NCBI GenBank assembly: GCA_963837445.1
Contig: CAWINK010000016.1
Span: forward strand, 428,087 to 492,086
Origin: JACVRW01 sp963837445
Lineage (GTDB): Bacteria > Actinomycetota > Thermoleophilia > Solirubrobacterales > Thermoleophilaceae
Direction of reading: 5' to 3'
Length of the DNA stretch: 64,000 nt
The notes beneath the pieces are model-generated. The model saw only the letters and a list, made by a program, of their open reading frames with translations. It ran no database searches and was not told the DNA's origin. Numbering within the stretch: the stretch's first letter is position 1; every line of letters starts with the position of its first letter. Of this stretch, positions 20,733 through 29,585 are shown one piece after another. Both the position numbers and the translations under genes were made by a program.

Positions 20733-22337
20733 ATGGCGGATGTCGCACGCGGATGGGAGCTCTTCGGGCTCGCGGATTGGCAGGGCGCGCGCGACGCGTT
20801 CCAGTCCGCGCTTGACGCGGCGCCCGGGGACCCGGACGCGCTCGACGGGCTGGGCCAGGCCTGCTGGTGGCTGGGTGAGCGCGATGTTGCCATCGAGCAC
20901 CGCCGCGAGGCCTTCAGCGGCTACCGCGGCGCGGGGGCCAGCCGGGATGCGGCGAGGCTGGCCATCTACCTGGCGGGGGAGCACCGGATCGATGGCCAGG
21001 CCGCAGCCGCGAACGGGTGGATCGCCCGGGCGCGGCGCCTGCTCGCCGACGAGGAGAACGTGCCCGAGATCGGCTGGCTCGAGATCGAGGAGGCCAAGCG
21101 CGCGACCGATCCGGCCGAGGCCGAGCGCCATGCGCGCGCCGCGCTCGACATTGCTCACGCCCTCGGCGACCCGGATGTCGAGTGCATGGCGCTTGCACAG
21201 ATCGGGCGGGCGCTGGTGAGCGCGGGACGGGTCGAGGAGGGGATGGGCTTGCTCGACGAGGCGATGGCGGTCGCCCTCGGCGGTGAGACCAGCGACCCAC
21301 TCGCGTGCGGCGATGCCTGCTGCACCACGCTTGTCGTCTGCGACCAGCTCGCGGACCTGCGCCGTGCCAGCGAGTGGTGCGCGGCCGTGGTGGAGTTCAA
21401 CGAGCGCCGCCACTTCACGCCGGTGCAGTCCTGGTGTCGCTCGATCTACGGAGCGGTGCTCGTGCGGGCGGGTGACTGGGGGCGGGCGGAGACCGTTCTC
21501 ACCGAGGCGCTCCGCGTGCACGCCGATCCCCGCAGGGCCAGCGGCCGCGCGCTGCCGTTGTCGGTACTGGCCGAGCTGCGGCTGCGCCAGGGGCGCGAGG
21601 AGGAGGCCGCCCGGCTTCTGGAGGGCGTCGAGCAGGATCCCCCGGCGCTGCCGGCCCTGGTCGAGCTGCACGCCCGCCGCGGTGAGGTGGCGATGGCCCG
21701 CGCGCTGCTGGACACCTCAGGGGCGGCGGCACTTGACGAGGGGAGGCGACTCGTTCTGCGTGGGGTCGTGGAGCTGGCGGCCGGAGACCTCGAAGCCGCA
21801 GCCACGATCGCCGCCAGGCTGGGAGAGGTGGCTGAGAGCGTCGCCCGCGAGGACCTCGCGGCCGAGGCGGCGCTGCTGCGCGGCCGCGCGGCGGGCGCGG
21901 AGGGCGTGGGGGCGCTCGAGGAAGCCGTTGACGCGTTCGCCCGGCTCGGCTTTCCGCTCGAGGAGGGTCGTGCCCGGCTTGCGCTTGCGCGCGTCCGTGC
22001 CGCCGAGGGCTCGCCGCTCGCCGCGCCGGCCGCCCGCGCTGCATGCGACCAGTTCGAGCGCCTCGGCGCCAGCCGCGACGCCGACGAGGCGGCGGCGCTG
22101 CTGCGGGAGCTCGGCGGGTCCGGCCGGAGCGCGGTGCGCGGGGAGCGCGACGAGCTGACCGCCCGCGAGCGCGAGGTCCTTGCGCTGGTGGCCTCGGGCC
22201 TCTCGAACGCCGAGATCGCGGAGCGGCTTGTGATTGCGCCCAAGACCGCCGAGCACCACGTGGGGAAGGTGCTCTCCAAGCTCGGCGTGCGCAGCCGCGC
22301 CGAGGCGGCCGCGCACGCCGTTCGCGAGGGGCTCTAG
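20733..22337 (+). CDS. TPR-repeat LuxR-family transcriptional regulator
   Basis: A 534-residue regulator. The first 450 residues or so are helical TPR-like repeats (ALDAAPGDPDALDGLGQACWW is typical at about 27-47). The last 65 are a LuxR-type HTH, LTAREREVLALVASGLSNAE and IAPKTAEHHVGKVLSKLGV. There is no receiver or ATPase domain, so the TPR region probably senses a protein or small ligand. Target genes unknown. It is divergent from dinB across the SOS box, so partial SOS control is possible. Its stop shares CTAG with the convergent flavin oxidase. Confidence 0.88.
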   Translation: MADVARGWELFGLADWQGARDAFQSALDAAPGDPDALDGLGQACWWLGERDVAIEHRREAFSGYRGAGASRDAARLAIYLAGEHRIDGQAAAANGWIARARRLLADEENVPEIGWLEIEEAKRATDPAEAERHARAALDIAHALGDPDVECMALAQIGRALVSAGRVEEGMGLLDEAMAVALGGETSDPLACGDACCTTLVVCDQLADLRRASEWCAAVVEFNERRHFTPVQSWCRSIYGAVLVRAGDWGRAETVLTEALRVHADPRRASGRALPLSVLAELRLRQGREEEAARLLEGVEQDPPALPALVELHARRGEVAMARALLDTSGAAALDEGRRLVLRGVVELAAGDLEAAATIAARLGEVAESVAREDLAAEAALLRGRAAGAEGVGALEEAVDAFARLGFPLEEGRARLALARVRAAEGSPLAAPAARAACDQFERLGASRDADEAAALLRELGGSGRSAVRGERDELTAREREVLALVASGLSNAEIAERLVIAPKTAEHHVGKVLSKLGVRSRAEAAAHAVREGL

Positions 22338-23713
22338 CCGATCCCGTTGCCGGCGAGGACTCCGTCGGGGTCGTAGCGGCGCTTGACCTCGACGAGGCGT
22401 TCCCAGACGTCGTCCGCATACGCCTGCCTGACGGGCGTGTCCACGTCGAGAGCGTTCACGTAGACGCCATCGGTCGCGAACGGGCGGGTGGCATCCCACA
22501 CTCGCCTCACCCAGTCGATGGTCGGCTCGATCGGCTCCTCGCCCGAGCACCCGATCACCCATGCGAGCGCGGGCGCCCCTCGGTGGCCGAATGCCGTGTG
22601 GCCGCGCGGCACGCGGTCCACAGCGCCGCCCATCCAGCCGGTGACCACGTGCGACTGGGGCGTCGGAACGCTCTCGAATTCGTCAACGAGCGCGTCGATG
22701 TAGCCATCGCTGACCTCGGCGAGGTAGTGCAGCTTGTCGTAGTACCGCAACCCGTGGGGAGCGGTCTCGTCGAGCATCGTCTGGAGCGCGACGTAGGGCA
22801 TCGGCTGGACGAGGTCGAGCGCCGGCGGGTGCTCCTCGCGCAGCGGGGCGAGCACCCGCTCGCCCTCGGCGAGGTCGCCGCACCAGGCCACGCCCACCAC
22901 CGCCACCCGCTGTCCCTGTAGCTCCGGCGGGAACGGCGGCGCCGGCGGGGCCGTGATCAGCACGTCGAAGATCATCAGCTCGTCGGGCGCGCTCTCGATC
23001 AGCTCGCGGCTGGCCCGGAACGCCTCGCGCGCCTGGTCCCACGGGTAGGCGAGCATTCCGCCGAGCACCATGGGACCGACCCGACGGGCCTGGAACTCGA
23101 ACTCGGTCACGATGGCGAAGTCCCCGCCGCCGCCGCGTAGCGCCCAGAACAGATCGTCATGGTCGTCCTCGCTCGCCCTCAGCGTGCGGCCGTCGGCGAG
23201 CACGACCTCGGCGGCGAGCAGCGAGTCGATCGTCAGGCCATGGGCGCGCATCAGCCAGCCGACGCCGCCGCCGAGGGTCAGCCCGCCCACGCCGGTGTGA
23301 GAGATCTGGCCCGCGGGCACGGCGAGCCCGTGCGCCTGGGTGGCGTTGTCGAGCTCGGAGAGGAGCGCGCCGCCGCCCACCCTGACTCGGCCGGTCTCCG
23401 CATCCACGTCGACCGCGTTGAGGGCGCGGAGGTCCAGGCACAGAGCGCCGTCCCGCACGGACCGGCCCGATACCGAGTGGGACCCGGAACGAACCGTGAA
23501 CGGAAGGCCGTTCTCTGTGGCGGCGCGCACCGCGGCGGCCACGTCGTCGGCGTCGGTGGCGTACGCCAGCGCGGCCGGCCTGCGATCGATCGCGCCGTTC
23601 CAGCCGAAACGGCACTCGTCGTAGTCGGAATGCTCCGGCTCGACGACCCGGCCGACGAAGCCGTTCGTCCGCAGAGCTGCGGCCAGAGCTGAGGTGGTGC
23701 TGAGAGTCTCCAT
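22334..23713 (-). CDS. FAD-linked oxidase (berberine-bridge/BBE type)
   Basis: A 459-residue flavoprotein of the vanillyl-alcohol-oxidase/PCMH superfamily with a C-terminal BBE segment. The FAD-binding block is TVRSGSHSVSGRSV (the His can bind FAD covalently), then GGGALLSELDNAT, GLAVPAGQISHTGVGGLTLG and GGGVGWLMRAHG. The second conserved Cys of bicovalent members is not evident: the motif reads HTGVGGLTLG. The C-terminus VYVNALDV and RYDPDGVLAGN is the BBE signature. Substrate unknown, perhaps a sugar or aromatic alcohol. An in-frame ATG at 23761 would add 16 residues. It is downstream of the VOC gene. Confidence 0.85.
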   Translation of the reverse strand: METLSTTSALAAALRTNGFVGRVVEPEHSDYDECRFGWNGAIDRRPAALAYATDADDVAAAVRAATENGLPFTVRSGSHSVSGRSVRDGALCLDLRALNAVDVDAETGRVRVGGGALLSELDNATQAHGLAVPAGQISHTGVGGLTLGGGVGWLMRAHGLTIDSLLAAEVVLADGRTLRASEDDHDDLFWALRGGGGDFAIVTEFEFQARRVGPMVLGGMLAYPWDQAREAFRASRELIESAPDELMIFDVLITAPPAPPFPPELQGQRVAVVGVAWCGDLAEGERVLAPLREEHPPALDLVQPMPYVALQTMLDETAPHGLRYYDKLHYLAEVSDGYIDALVDEFESVPTPQSHVVTGWMGGAVDRVPRGHTAFGHRGAPALAWVIGCSGEEPIEPTIDWVRRVWDATRPFATDGVYVNALDVDTPVRQAYADDVWERLVEVKRRYDPDGVLAGNGIG

Positions 23714-23774
23714 GTGGACGAGCATCCCGGCACCCGCACGAAGGGGCATCGGGGCATCCACCCATTTGCGACCC

Positions 23775-24197
23775 CTAGTCGCGCTCCCAACGGAAGAACG
23801 TCAGCAGGTTGCCGTCGAGGTCCACCGTCGCGAACTCGCGCGTGCCGAAGTCGGTGTCGCCGGGGGCGCCGCTTCGCTCGATCGGGTGGAGGACGCCCTG
23901 AGGCTCCAGTTCCTTGTAGAGAGCGTCGGGGTCAGCGACCTCGATCCGGCAGCTCGCCGTTCCGGCGAGGAACGACTCGGCGCCCGAGTCGATCGGCTTA
24001 CCCGCGAGGTCGTCGCGCGACCGCCAGGTCTCGTCCGTGGAGCCCCATAGATGGATCACCGCGTCGTCGCGCCCGATGACAGCGAAGTCGTCGGTCTCGT
24101 GCGGTGACTCCCACCCGAAGTGCTCGCGGTAGTGCGCAACGGCGGCACGCACGTCCCGCACGGGCAGGGCCGGGATGGTCCTGCCGAGGCCCGCCAT
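23775..24197 (-). CDS. VOC/glyoxalase-bleomycin-resistance family protein
   Basis: A 140-residue vicinal-oxygen-chelate protein with two babab modules. It begins TIPALPVRDVRAAVAHYREHFGW and ends GTREFATVDLDGNLLTFF, both family patterns, as in bleomycin-binding proteins. Whether it binds a drug or catalyses a reaction is not known. It starts 3 bp after the stop of the upstream HD-domain gene, and the flavin oxidase follows, so the three minus-strand genes look like one operon. Confidence 0.8.
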   Translation of the reverse strand: MAGLGRTIPALPVRDVRAAVAHYREHFGWESPHETDDFAVIGRDDAVIHLWGSTDETWRSRDDLAGKPIDSGAESFLAGTASCRIEVADPDALYKELEPQGVLHPIERSGAPGDTDFGTREFATVDLDGNLLTFFRWERD

Positions 24198-24200
24198 GAG

Positions 24201-24779
24201 CTACGCCGCCTCTCGAGGGCCGAGGCCCAGCTCGTCCGCCTGCCCCTCCATCGCGGCGATCACGAACGCCACGTGCTCGTCGAAGTCCACTCCGAGCTCC
24301 TCGGCGCTCGTGCGCACCTCCTCGCGGTTCACCCCGGCCGCGAAGCTCGGCTGCTTCAGCTTCTTCTTCACCGACTTCGGCGTCATACCGTGGATGCCGT
24401 CCGGGCGGACGTAGGCGCACGCGGAGATGAAGCCCGACAGCTCGTCGACCGCGAACAGCGTCTTCGCCATGCGCGTCTCGCGCGGGACGCCCAGGAACGT
24501 GGCGTGCCCGGCCACCGCGTCGATCAGCTCCTGCGGGTAGCCCTTCTCCTCGAACAGCTTCAGCGCCTCGCGCGGATGGCCGGTGCCGAGATCGGGGTAG
24601 CGCTCGTAGTCGAGGTCGTGGAGCAGGCCGGTGACGGCGTAGAGCTCCTCGTCCTCGCCGAACTCGCGCGCGTAGGCGCGCATCCCGGCCTCGACGCCAA
24701 GCATGTGCTTGCGAAGCGACTCGGACTCGGTCCACTCGCAGACGAGGGCCCAGGCTTCGTCGCGCGTGGGGGCGGCCAT
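24201..24779 (-). CDS. HD-domain hydrolase
   Basis: A 192-residue HD protein. LRKHMLGVEAGMRAYA supplies the first His, LLHDLDYERYPD the HD pair, and AVAGHATFLG a further His. This pattern matches small predicted hydrolases related to HDIG proteins. Substrate unknown. Its start is supported by TACCCT 7 nt upstream. It heads the minus-strand set with the VOC protein and flavin oxidase and is divergent from murA. Confidence 0.8.
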   Translation of the reverse strand: MAAPTRDEAWALVCEWTESESLRKHMLGVEAGMRAYAREFGEDEELYAVTGLLHDLDYERYPDLGTGHPREALKLFEEKGYPQELIDAVAGHATFLGVPRETRMAKTLFAVDELSGFISACAYVRPDGIHGMTPKSVKKKLKQPSFAAGVNREEVRTSAEELGVDFDEHVAFVIAAMEGQADELGLGPREAA

Positions 24780-24786
24780 GCGTGGC

Positions 24787-24792
24787 AGGGTA
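24787..24792 (-). promoter_or_regulatory. -10 hexamer TACCCT for the HD-domain gene
   Basis: TACCCT on the minus strand lies 7 nt before the ATG at 24779 in the 42-bp divergent gap with murA. Confidence 0.35.
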
Positions 24793-24821
24793 TCCTCGGC
24801 GACTCCCGAACGGGTCTACGC

Positions 24822-26123
24822 ATGGAGAAGTTCGTCATAGAAGGCGGCACGCCCCTGGCGGGGACGATCGTGCCCGCCGGTAACAAGAACGCCGCTCTGC
24901 CGGCGCTCGCCGCGTCGCTTCTGACGAGCGAGGAGATCGTGCTGCGCAACATCCCGCGGATCAGCGACGTGGACGCGATGCTCGAGCTGCTGCGGCTCCT
25001 CGACGTGAAGGTCGAGTGGCGCGACGACAACGTGGTGGCGTTGAGGGCCGACGAGCTGAGCCACAGCGACGTGGACCGTGACTACGCCGAGCGCATCCGT
25101 GCCTCCTTCCTGCTCGCGGGACCGCTGCTCGCGCGCCGCGGCCGTGCCGAGATGCCCCCGCCCGGGGGCGACGTGATCGGCCGCCGGCGGCTGGATCCGC
25201 ACCTCGATGCCTTCCGGGCGCTCGGTGCCGAGGTGCACCTGGACCGCAACTACTACCGGCTGTCGGCGTCCGACGGACTGCACGCCTGCGACTTCTTCAT
25301 GGACGAGCCCTCGGTCATGGCCACCGAGAACGCGCTGATGGCGGCCGCGCTCACGCCGGGCTCGACGGTGATCCACAACGCGGCCTCGGAGCCGCATGTC
25401 CAGGACGTGGCGCGCCTGCTGATGGCGATGGGCGCCCGCATCGAGGGCATCGGCTCGAACCTGATGATCGTGCACGGCCAGGAGGAGCTCGGCGGCGCCG
25501 ACTTCACGATCGGCCCCGACTACATCGAGATCGGAAGCTTCATCGCGCTCGCGGCCTGCACCGGCGGCGAGCTGCGCGTCAAGGACACCAATCCGGACGA
25601 CCTGCGCATGACCCGGCTCGCCTTCGAGCGGCTCGGCTGCCGGATCGAGTTCGACGGCAGCGACGCGATCGTGCCGGCCGGCCAGCGGCTGCGCGTGAAG
25701 TCGGACGAGGGCGACGCGATCTCGAAGATCGAGGACGGCCCGTGGCCGGCGTTCCCGGCCGACCTCACGAGCATCGCCGTCGCCATGGCCACACAGGCCG
25801 AGGGCCTGATCCTCATCCACGAGAAGATGTTCGAGAACCGCCTCTACTTCGTCGACAAGTTGGTCACGATGGGCGCTCGGGTGATCGTCTGCGACCCGCA
25901 CCGCGCGGTCGTAAGCGGCCCGAGCCGGCTTCACGGCGAGCGCCTGGAGAGCCCGGACATCCGGGCCGGCATGGCGATCCTCATCGCAGCGCTGTGCGCC
26001 GACGGCACGTCCGAGATCGGGAACATTCGTCAGATCGACCGTGGCTACGAGCGGATCGACGAGCGGCTGCGGACGCTCGGCGCGCGCATCGAGCGCGTGG
26101 CCGCCGAGCGCGTGCCTGCTTAA
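24822..26123 (+). CDS. murA: UDP-N-acetylglucosamine 1-carboxyvinyltransferase
   Basis: First committed step of peptidoglycan synthesis: transfers enolpyruvate from PEP to UDP-GlcNAc. Length is 433 residues. The N-terminus KFVIEGGTPLAGTIVPAGNKNAALP has the catalytic Lys. The mobile loop reads PGGDVIGRRRLDPH, with Asp at residue 117 where most MurA proteins have the Cys that fosfomycin alkylates. Mycobacterial MurA carries the same Asp, so this enzyme should be fosfomycin-resistant. A second, diverged family member elsewhere cannot be excluded. It lies 15 bp upstream of hisZ. Confidence 0.93.
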   Translation: MEKFVIEGGTPLAGTIVPAGNKNAALPALAASLLTSEEIVLRNIPRISDVDAMLELLRLLDVKVEWRDDNVVALRADELSHSDVDRDYAERIRASFLLAGPLLARRGRAEMPPPGGDVIGRRRLDPHLDAFRALGAEVHLDRNYYRLSASDGLHACDFFMDEPSVMATENALMAAALTPGSTVIHNAASEPHVQDVARLLMAMGARIEGIGSNLMIVHGQEELGGADFTIGPDYIEIGSFIALAACTGGELRVKDTNPDDLRMTRLAFERLGCRIEFDGSDAIVPAGQRLRVKSDEGDAISKIEDGPWPAFPADLTSIAVAMATQAEGLILIHEKMFENRLYFVDKLVTMGARVIVCDPHRAVVSGPSRLHGERLESPDIRAGMAILIAALCADGTSEIGNIRQIDRGYERIDERLRTLGARIERVAAERVPA

Positions 26124-26138
26124 TCCCGGGAGGCGCCG

Positions 26139-27140
26139 GTGACCGAACAGCATCGCTCCGTCGCGGGCCAGCCCGCGACCTCGCGCACGGCGATCCCCCC
26201 GGGCACCCGGGACGTGCTGCCGGAGGAGATGCGCGAGCTGCGCGCCATCGGCGACCGCATGCGCGCGTGCTTCGAGCGCGCGGGCTACGGCGAGGTGCAC
26301 ACGCCGGCGCTCGAGTACGAGGACGTGCTGCGCCGCGGCGAGGAGCGCGCCGCCGGTGCTCGCTACCGGACCTTCGACGAGAACGGCGCCGTGCTGGCGC
26401 TGCGCTCGGACATGACGATCCCGATCGCGCGCGTGGTGGCCACCCGCTACGCCGAGGCCGAGCCGCCGCTGCGCTTCTCCTACCTCGCGCGCGCCTGGCG
26501 CGCCACCGACCGCGGCGTGGGCGAGCCGCGCGAGTTCCTCCAGGGCGGCCTCGAGCTGATCGGCGTGCCGGGCGCCGAGGGCGAGGCCGAGGTGGTGGCA
26601 CTCGCGATCGCCGCGCTGGACGAGGTCGGACTGCGCCGGCACCGGGTGGGAGTGGGCGACGGCGCGCTCTACCGCAGCCTCCTCACCTCGTTCGGCGTGC
26701 CCGAGGACGCGCACCTGCCGATGCTGGAGAGCCTGTCCCGGCGCGATCTTGTGGACCTCGAGGGGCAGGTGGGCGCGCTCGGGCTGGCGGCCGCCGAGCG
26801 CGATCTGCTCGTGGCGCTGCCACAGCTGCGCGGAGGCCGCGAGGTGCTGGACCGCGCCGACACCGCCGGCCTCGATGGCCTGCGGGCCCTGCATGACCTG
26901 CTCGCCGAGCGCGGGGTCGCCGAGCGCGTGATCTTCGACCTCGGCCTCGTGCGCGAGCTCGGCTACTACACCGGCTCGGTGTTCGAGGTCTACGACCCGG
27001 CGGTGGGCTTCACGCTTGGCGGCGGCGGGCGCTACGACGAGCTGATCGGCCGCTTCGGGCGCGACCTGCCGGCATGCGGCCTCGCGCTGGACGTGCAGCG
27101 CGTGCACCTCGCGCAGGCCGCCGAGGAGGCGCTCGGATGA
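26139..27140 (+). CDS. hisZ: ATP phosphoribosyltransferase regulatory subunit
   Basis: A histidyl-tRNA-synthetase-like protein lacking the tRNA-binding domain. It complexes with short-form HisG and is needed for its activity and feedback control. At 333 residues it has PPGTRDVLPEEM, the HisRS-like motif 2 area RFSYLARAWRATDRGVGEPREF, and LGYYTGSVFEVY and GGGRYDELIGRFG. The GTG start follows a GGGAGG at about 26128. First gene of the his cluster. It overlaps hisG by ATGA. Confidence 0.9.
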   Translation: MTEQHRSVAGQPATSRTAIPPGTRDVLPEEMRELRAIGDRMRACFERAGYGEVHTPALEYEDVLRRGEERAAGARYRTFDENGAVLALRSDMTIPIARVVATRYAEAEPPLRFSYLARAWRATDRGVGEPREFLQGGLELIGVPGAEGEAEVVALAIAALDEVGLRRHRVGVGDGALYRSLLTSFGVPEDAHLPMLESLSRRDLVDLEGQVGALGLAAAERDLLVALPQLRGGREVLDRADTAGLDGLRALHDLLAERGVAERVIFDLGLVRELGYYTGSVFEVYDPAVGFTLGGGGRYDELIGRFGRDLPACGLALDVQRVHLAQAAEEALG

Positions 27141-27763
27141 GCGACGCGCTGACAATCGCCGTGCCGCGCGGCGCGCTCTTCGGCGGAACGCTCGACCTGC
27201 TCGATGGCCTGGGAATCGACACGGCCGAGGTGCGATCGAACGACCGCAAGCTGCTGTTCGAGGACGTGGGCATCGTGACCATGCGCCCGAGTGACGTGCC
27301 GACCTACGTGGAGCACGGCGCGGCCGACGTCGGAATCACGGGCAAGGACGTGCTGCTCGAGCAGTCGCAGCGCAAGGTCTACGAGCTGCTCGACCTCGGC
27401 TACGGCCGCTGCGAGATGGTGGTGGCGGCGCCCGACCGCGGCGATTCGATCGCCGAGGCCCTGCGCCGCCTCGGGCGGGTCCGCATCGCCACGAAGTACC
27501 CGCGCGTGGCGGCGGAGCACTTCGCGGAGACCGGGCGCCAGGCCGAGATCGTGGAGGTGAAGGGCTCGGTCGAGCTCGCGCCGCTGATCGGCCTCGTCGA
27601 CGGCATCGTGGACCTCACGGCCAGCGGCAAGACGCTCGAGGAGAACAACCTCCGCGTGATGGAGCAGATCGCCACCTGCACGGCGCGGCTGATCGCGAAC
27701 CCGGTGGCACACAAGCTGAAGGCGGAGGCGATCGACTCGATCCTGGAGCGGATCCGCGCATGA
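27137..27763 (+). CDS. hisG: ATP phosphoribosyltransferase, short form
   Basis: First enzyme of histidine synthesis (ATP plus PRPP). At 208 residues it is the short form without the C-terminal histidine-binding domain, which explains the adjacent hisZ. Motifs are TIAVPRGALFGGTLDLL, DVGITGKDVLLE, RIATKYPRVAAEHF and the PRPP loop VDLTASGKTLEEN. ATG overlaps the hisZ stop, and its own stop overlaps hisD (ATGA). Confidence 0.95.
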   Translation: MSDALTIAVPRGALFGGTLDLLDGLGIDTAEVRSNDRKLLFEDVGIVTMRPSDVPTYVEHGAADVGITGKDVLLEQSQRKVYELLDLGYGRCEMVVAAPDRGDSIAEALRRLGRVRIATKYPRVAAEHFAETGRQAEIVEVKGSVELAPLIGLVDGIVDLTASGKTLEENNLRVMEQIATCTARLIANPVAHKLKAEAIDSILERIRA

Positions 27764-29001
27764 GAATCGTGCGCTCGCGCGACGAGCTCTACATCGGCCG
27801 TGCGTCGCTTGATGCCTCCGCTGAGGTCAGGAAGATCATCGACGAGGTTCGCGACGGCGGCGACGCCGCGGTCCTGAGTCTCACGGAGCGCTTCGACCAC
27901 GCCGAGCTCGGTCCTGACCAGTTGCGGGTGGACCCGAACGAGCTCGAGTCGTCCGTCGGGGTGCTCGAACCTGACGTGCTCGCCGGACTGCGCACCGCGA
28001 TAGGCAACGTCCGGGCAGTCGCGCGAGCACAGATACGCGACGAGACAGTGACCGTCGAGCTTCCAGAGGGCCACATCGTCGAGGTCGTGGAGCGCGCGGT
28101 CCGCCGCGCCGCGATCTACGTACCGGGCGGCCGCGCGCCATACCCGTCAACCGTGGTCATGGGGGCGATCACCGCGCGCGCCGCCGGCGTAGAGGAGATC
28201 GTGGTCTGCGCGCCGCCAGGACCGGGCGGCCGGGCGCACCCCGTGATCCTCGCGGCGTGCGTGCTCTGCGAGGTCACCGAGGTCTATCGGATGGGCGGCG
28301 CACAGGCGATTGCTGCGATGGCCTACGGCACCGAGTCGGTGCCGGCCGTGGACGTGATCGTCGGACCCGGCAACCCGTATGTGCAGGAGGCCAAGCGCCA
28401 GTTGGTAGGCCAAGTCGGCATCGATGGCATCGCCGGCCCGAGCGAGCTCGCGGTGATCGCCAGCAGCGGAGCGGATCCAGAGCTGATCGCGCTCGACCTC
28501 ATGGCGCAGGCTGAGCACGGGGCCGACAGCCCGGTGTTCTGTTTCTCACCCGATGCCTCCTTGCTCGACTCGGTGGCGGCCGCGGTGGAGCGACTGGCTC
28601 CTGAGCGGCCATCGGTTTCGGACGCGCAGGCGGCCTTGGTGGAGACCACCGACCTAGACAAGGCGCTCGGACTCGCCGAGCAGATCGCCCCCGAACATCT
28701 TCAGCTCATGGGCGAGGATGCCGAGGCCCTGGCCGACCGCGTCCGCAACGCCGGCTGCCTGTTCGTCGGCCAGGGCGCCGCCACCGCCTTCGGCGACTAC
28801 GTGGCGGGCTCGAACCACGTGCTGCCCACCGGCGGCGCCGCCCGCTTCCAGTCGGCGCTCTCTCCCGCCACCTTCCGACGCCGGATGGCCCGCGTATCCT
28901 TGCCCGCCGAGGCGGCGACCCGCCTCGCGCCCGCCGGCGCGGCGCTTGCTCGTGCCGAGGGCTTTCCTGTGCACGCAGAATCAATGGAGCGCCGCGCGTG
29001 A
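27760..29001 (+). CDS. hisD: Histidinol dehydrogenase
   Basis: Zinc- and NAD-dependent four-electron oxidation of histidinol to histidine. The 413-residue protein has PGGRAPYPSTVVMGAI, MGGAQAIAAMAYGTESVPAVD, GPSELAVIA, AQAEHGADSPV (zinc and catalytic His region) and EIAPEHLQL-type sequence (QIAPEHLQLMG) with the general-base Glu-His. Codon use between 28000 and 28700 is a little less GC-extreme than the neighbours. It is coupled on both sides by ATGA and GTGA overlaps. Confidence 0.96.
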   Translation: MRIVRSRDELYIGRASLDASAEVRKIIDEVRDGGDAAVLSLTERFDHAELGPDQLRVDPNELESSVGVLEPDVLAGLRTAIGNVRAVARAQIRDETVTVELPEGHIVEVVERAVRRAAIYVPGGRAPYPSTVVMGAITARAAGVEEIVVCAPPGPGGRAHPVILAACVLCEVTEVYRMGGAQAIAAMAYGTESVPAVDVIVGPGNPYVQEAKRQLVGQVGIDGIAGPSELAVIASSGADPELIALDLMAQAEHGADSPVFCFSPDASLLDSVAAAVERLAPERPSVSDAQAALVETTDLDKALGLAEQIAPEHLQLMGEDAEALADRVRNAGCLFVGQGAATAFGDYVAGSNHVLPTGGAARFQSALSPATFRRRMARVSLPAEAATRLAPAGAALARAEGFPVHAESMERRA

Positions 29002-29585
29002 GCCGCACCTCTCAGATCCACCGGACAACGGGCGAGACCGACGTCCAGCTCTCGCTGGACCTGGACGGCACGGGCGCGGGCGAGCGCGAGACGGGGGTCG
29101 GCTTCTTCGACCACCTGCTCGACTCCGTGGCGCGGCACGGGCTGCTCGACCTCGACGTGCGCGTGGAGGGAGACCTCGAGACGGGCCCGCACCACACGGT
29201 CGAGGACACGGGCATCGCGCTCGGGCAGGCCATCGACGAGGCCCTCGGCGACCGCGCCGGGATTCGCCGCTTCGGCCACGCGGTCGTGCCGATGGACGAG
29301 GCGCGCGCCTCGGCGGCGGTCGACATCTCCGGCCGGCCGTTCATGGCGCTCGAGGGGGCCTTCGGCGCGGAGCGAGTCGGCGACTTCGACACCGACCTGG
29401 CCGAGGAGTTCCTCCGCGCGGTAGCGAACGCGGCGAAGCTCACGCTGCACGTGCGCGTGGAGGCGGGCACGAACGCCCATCACATGGTCGAGGCGTCCTT
29501 CAAGGCGTTCGCGCGCGCCCTGCGTGCCGCCGTGGAGGACGACGAGCGCGTGGAGGGCGTGCCCTCGACCAAGGGCGTCCTTTGA
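28998..29585 (+). CDS. hisB: Imidazoleglycerol-phosphate dehydratase
   Basis: Monofunctional 195-residue IGPD, without the phosphatase half found in E. coli HisB. The Mn-binding repeats are GVGFFDHLLDSVARHG, HHTVEDTGIALG, RFGHAVVPMDEA and NAHHMVEASFKAFARAL. GTG start overlaps hisD (GTGA) and the stop overlaps a TTG start for hisH (TTGA). Histidinol-phosphate phosphatase must be encoded elsewhere. Confidence 0.96.
   Translation: MSRTSQIHRTTGETDVQLSLDLDGTGAGERETGVGFFDHLLDSVARHGLLDLDVRVEGDLETGPHHTVEDTGIALGQAIDEALGDRAGIRRFGHAVVPMDEARASAAVDISGRPFMALEGAFGAERVGDFDTDLAEEFLRAVANAAKLTLHVRVEAGTNAHHMVEASFKAFARALRAAVEDDERVEGVPSTKGVL

Noticed and set aside
24816..27155. Very long open readings opposite murA-hisZ, dxr, uppS and elsewhere
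   Set aside because: These are antisense shadows of well-identified genes, expected in high-GC DNA where stops are rare; their composition (Arg, Ala, Gly, His-rich) matches no family.
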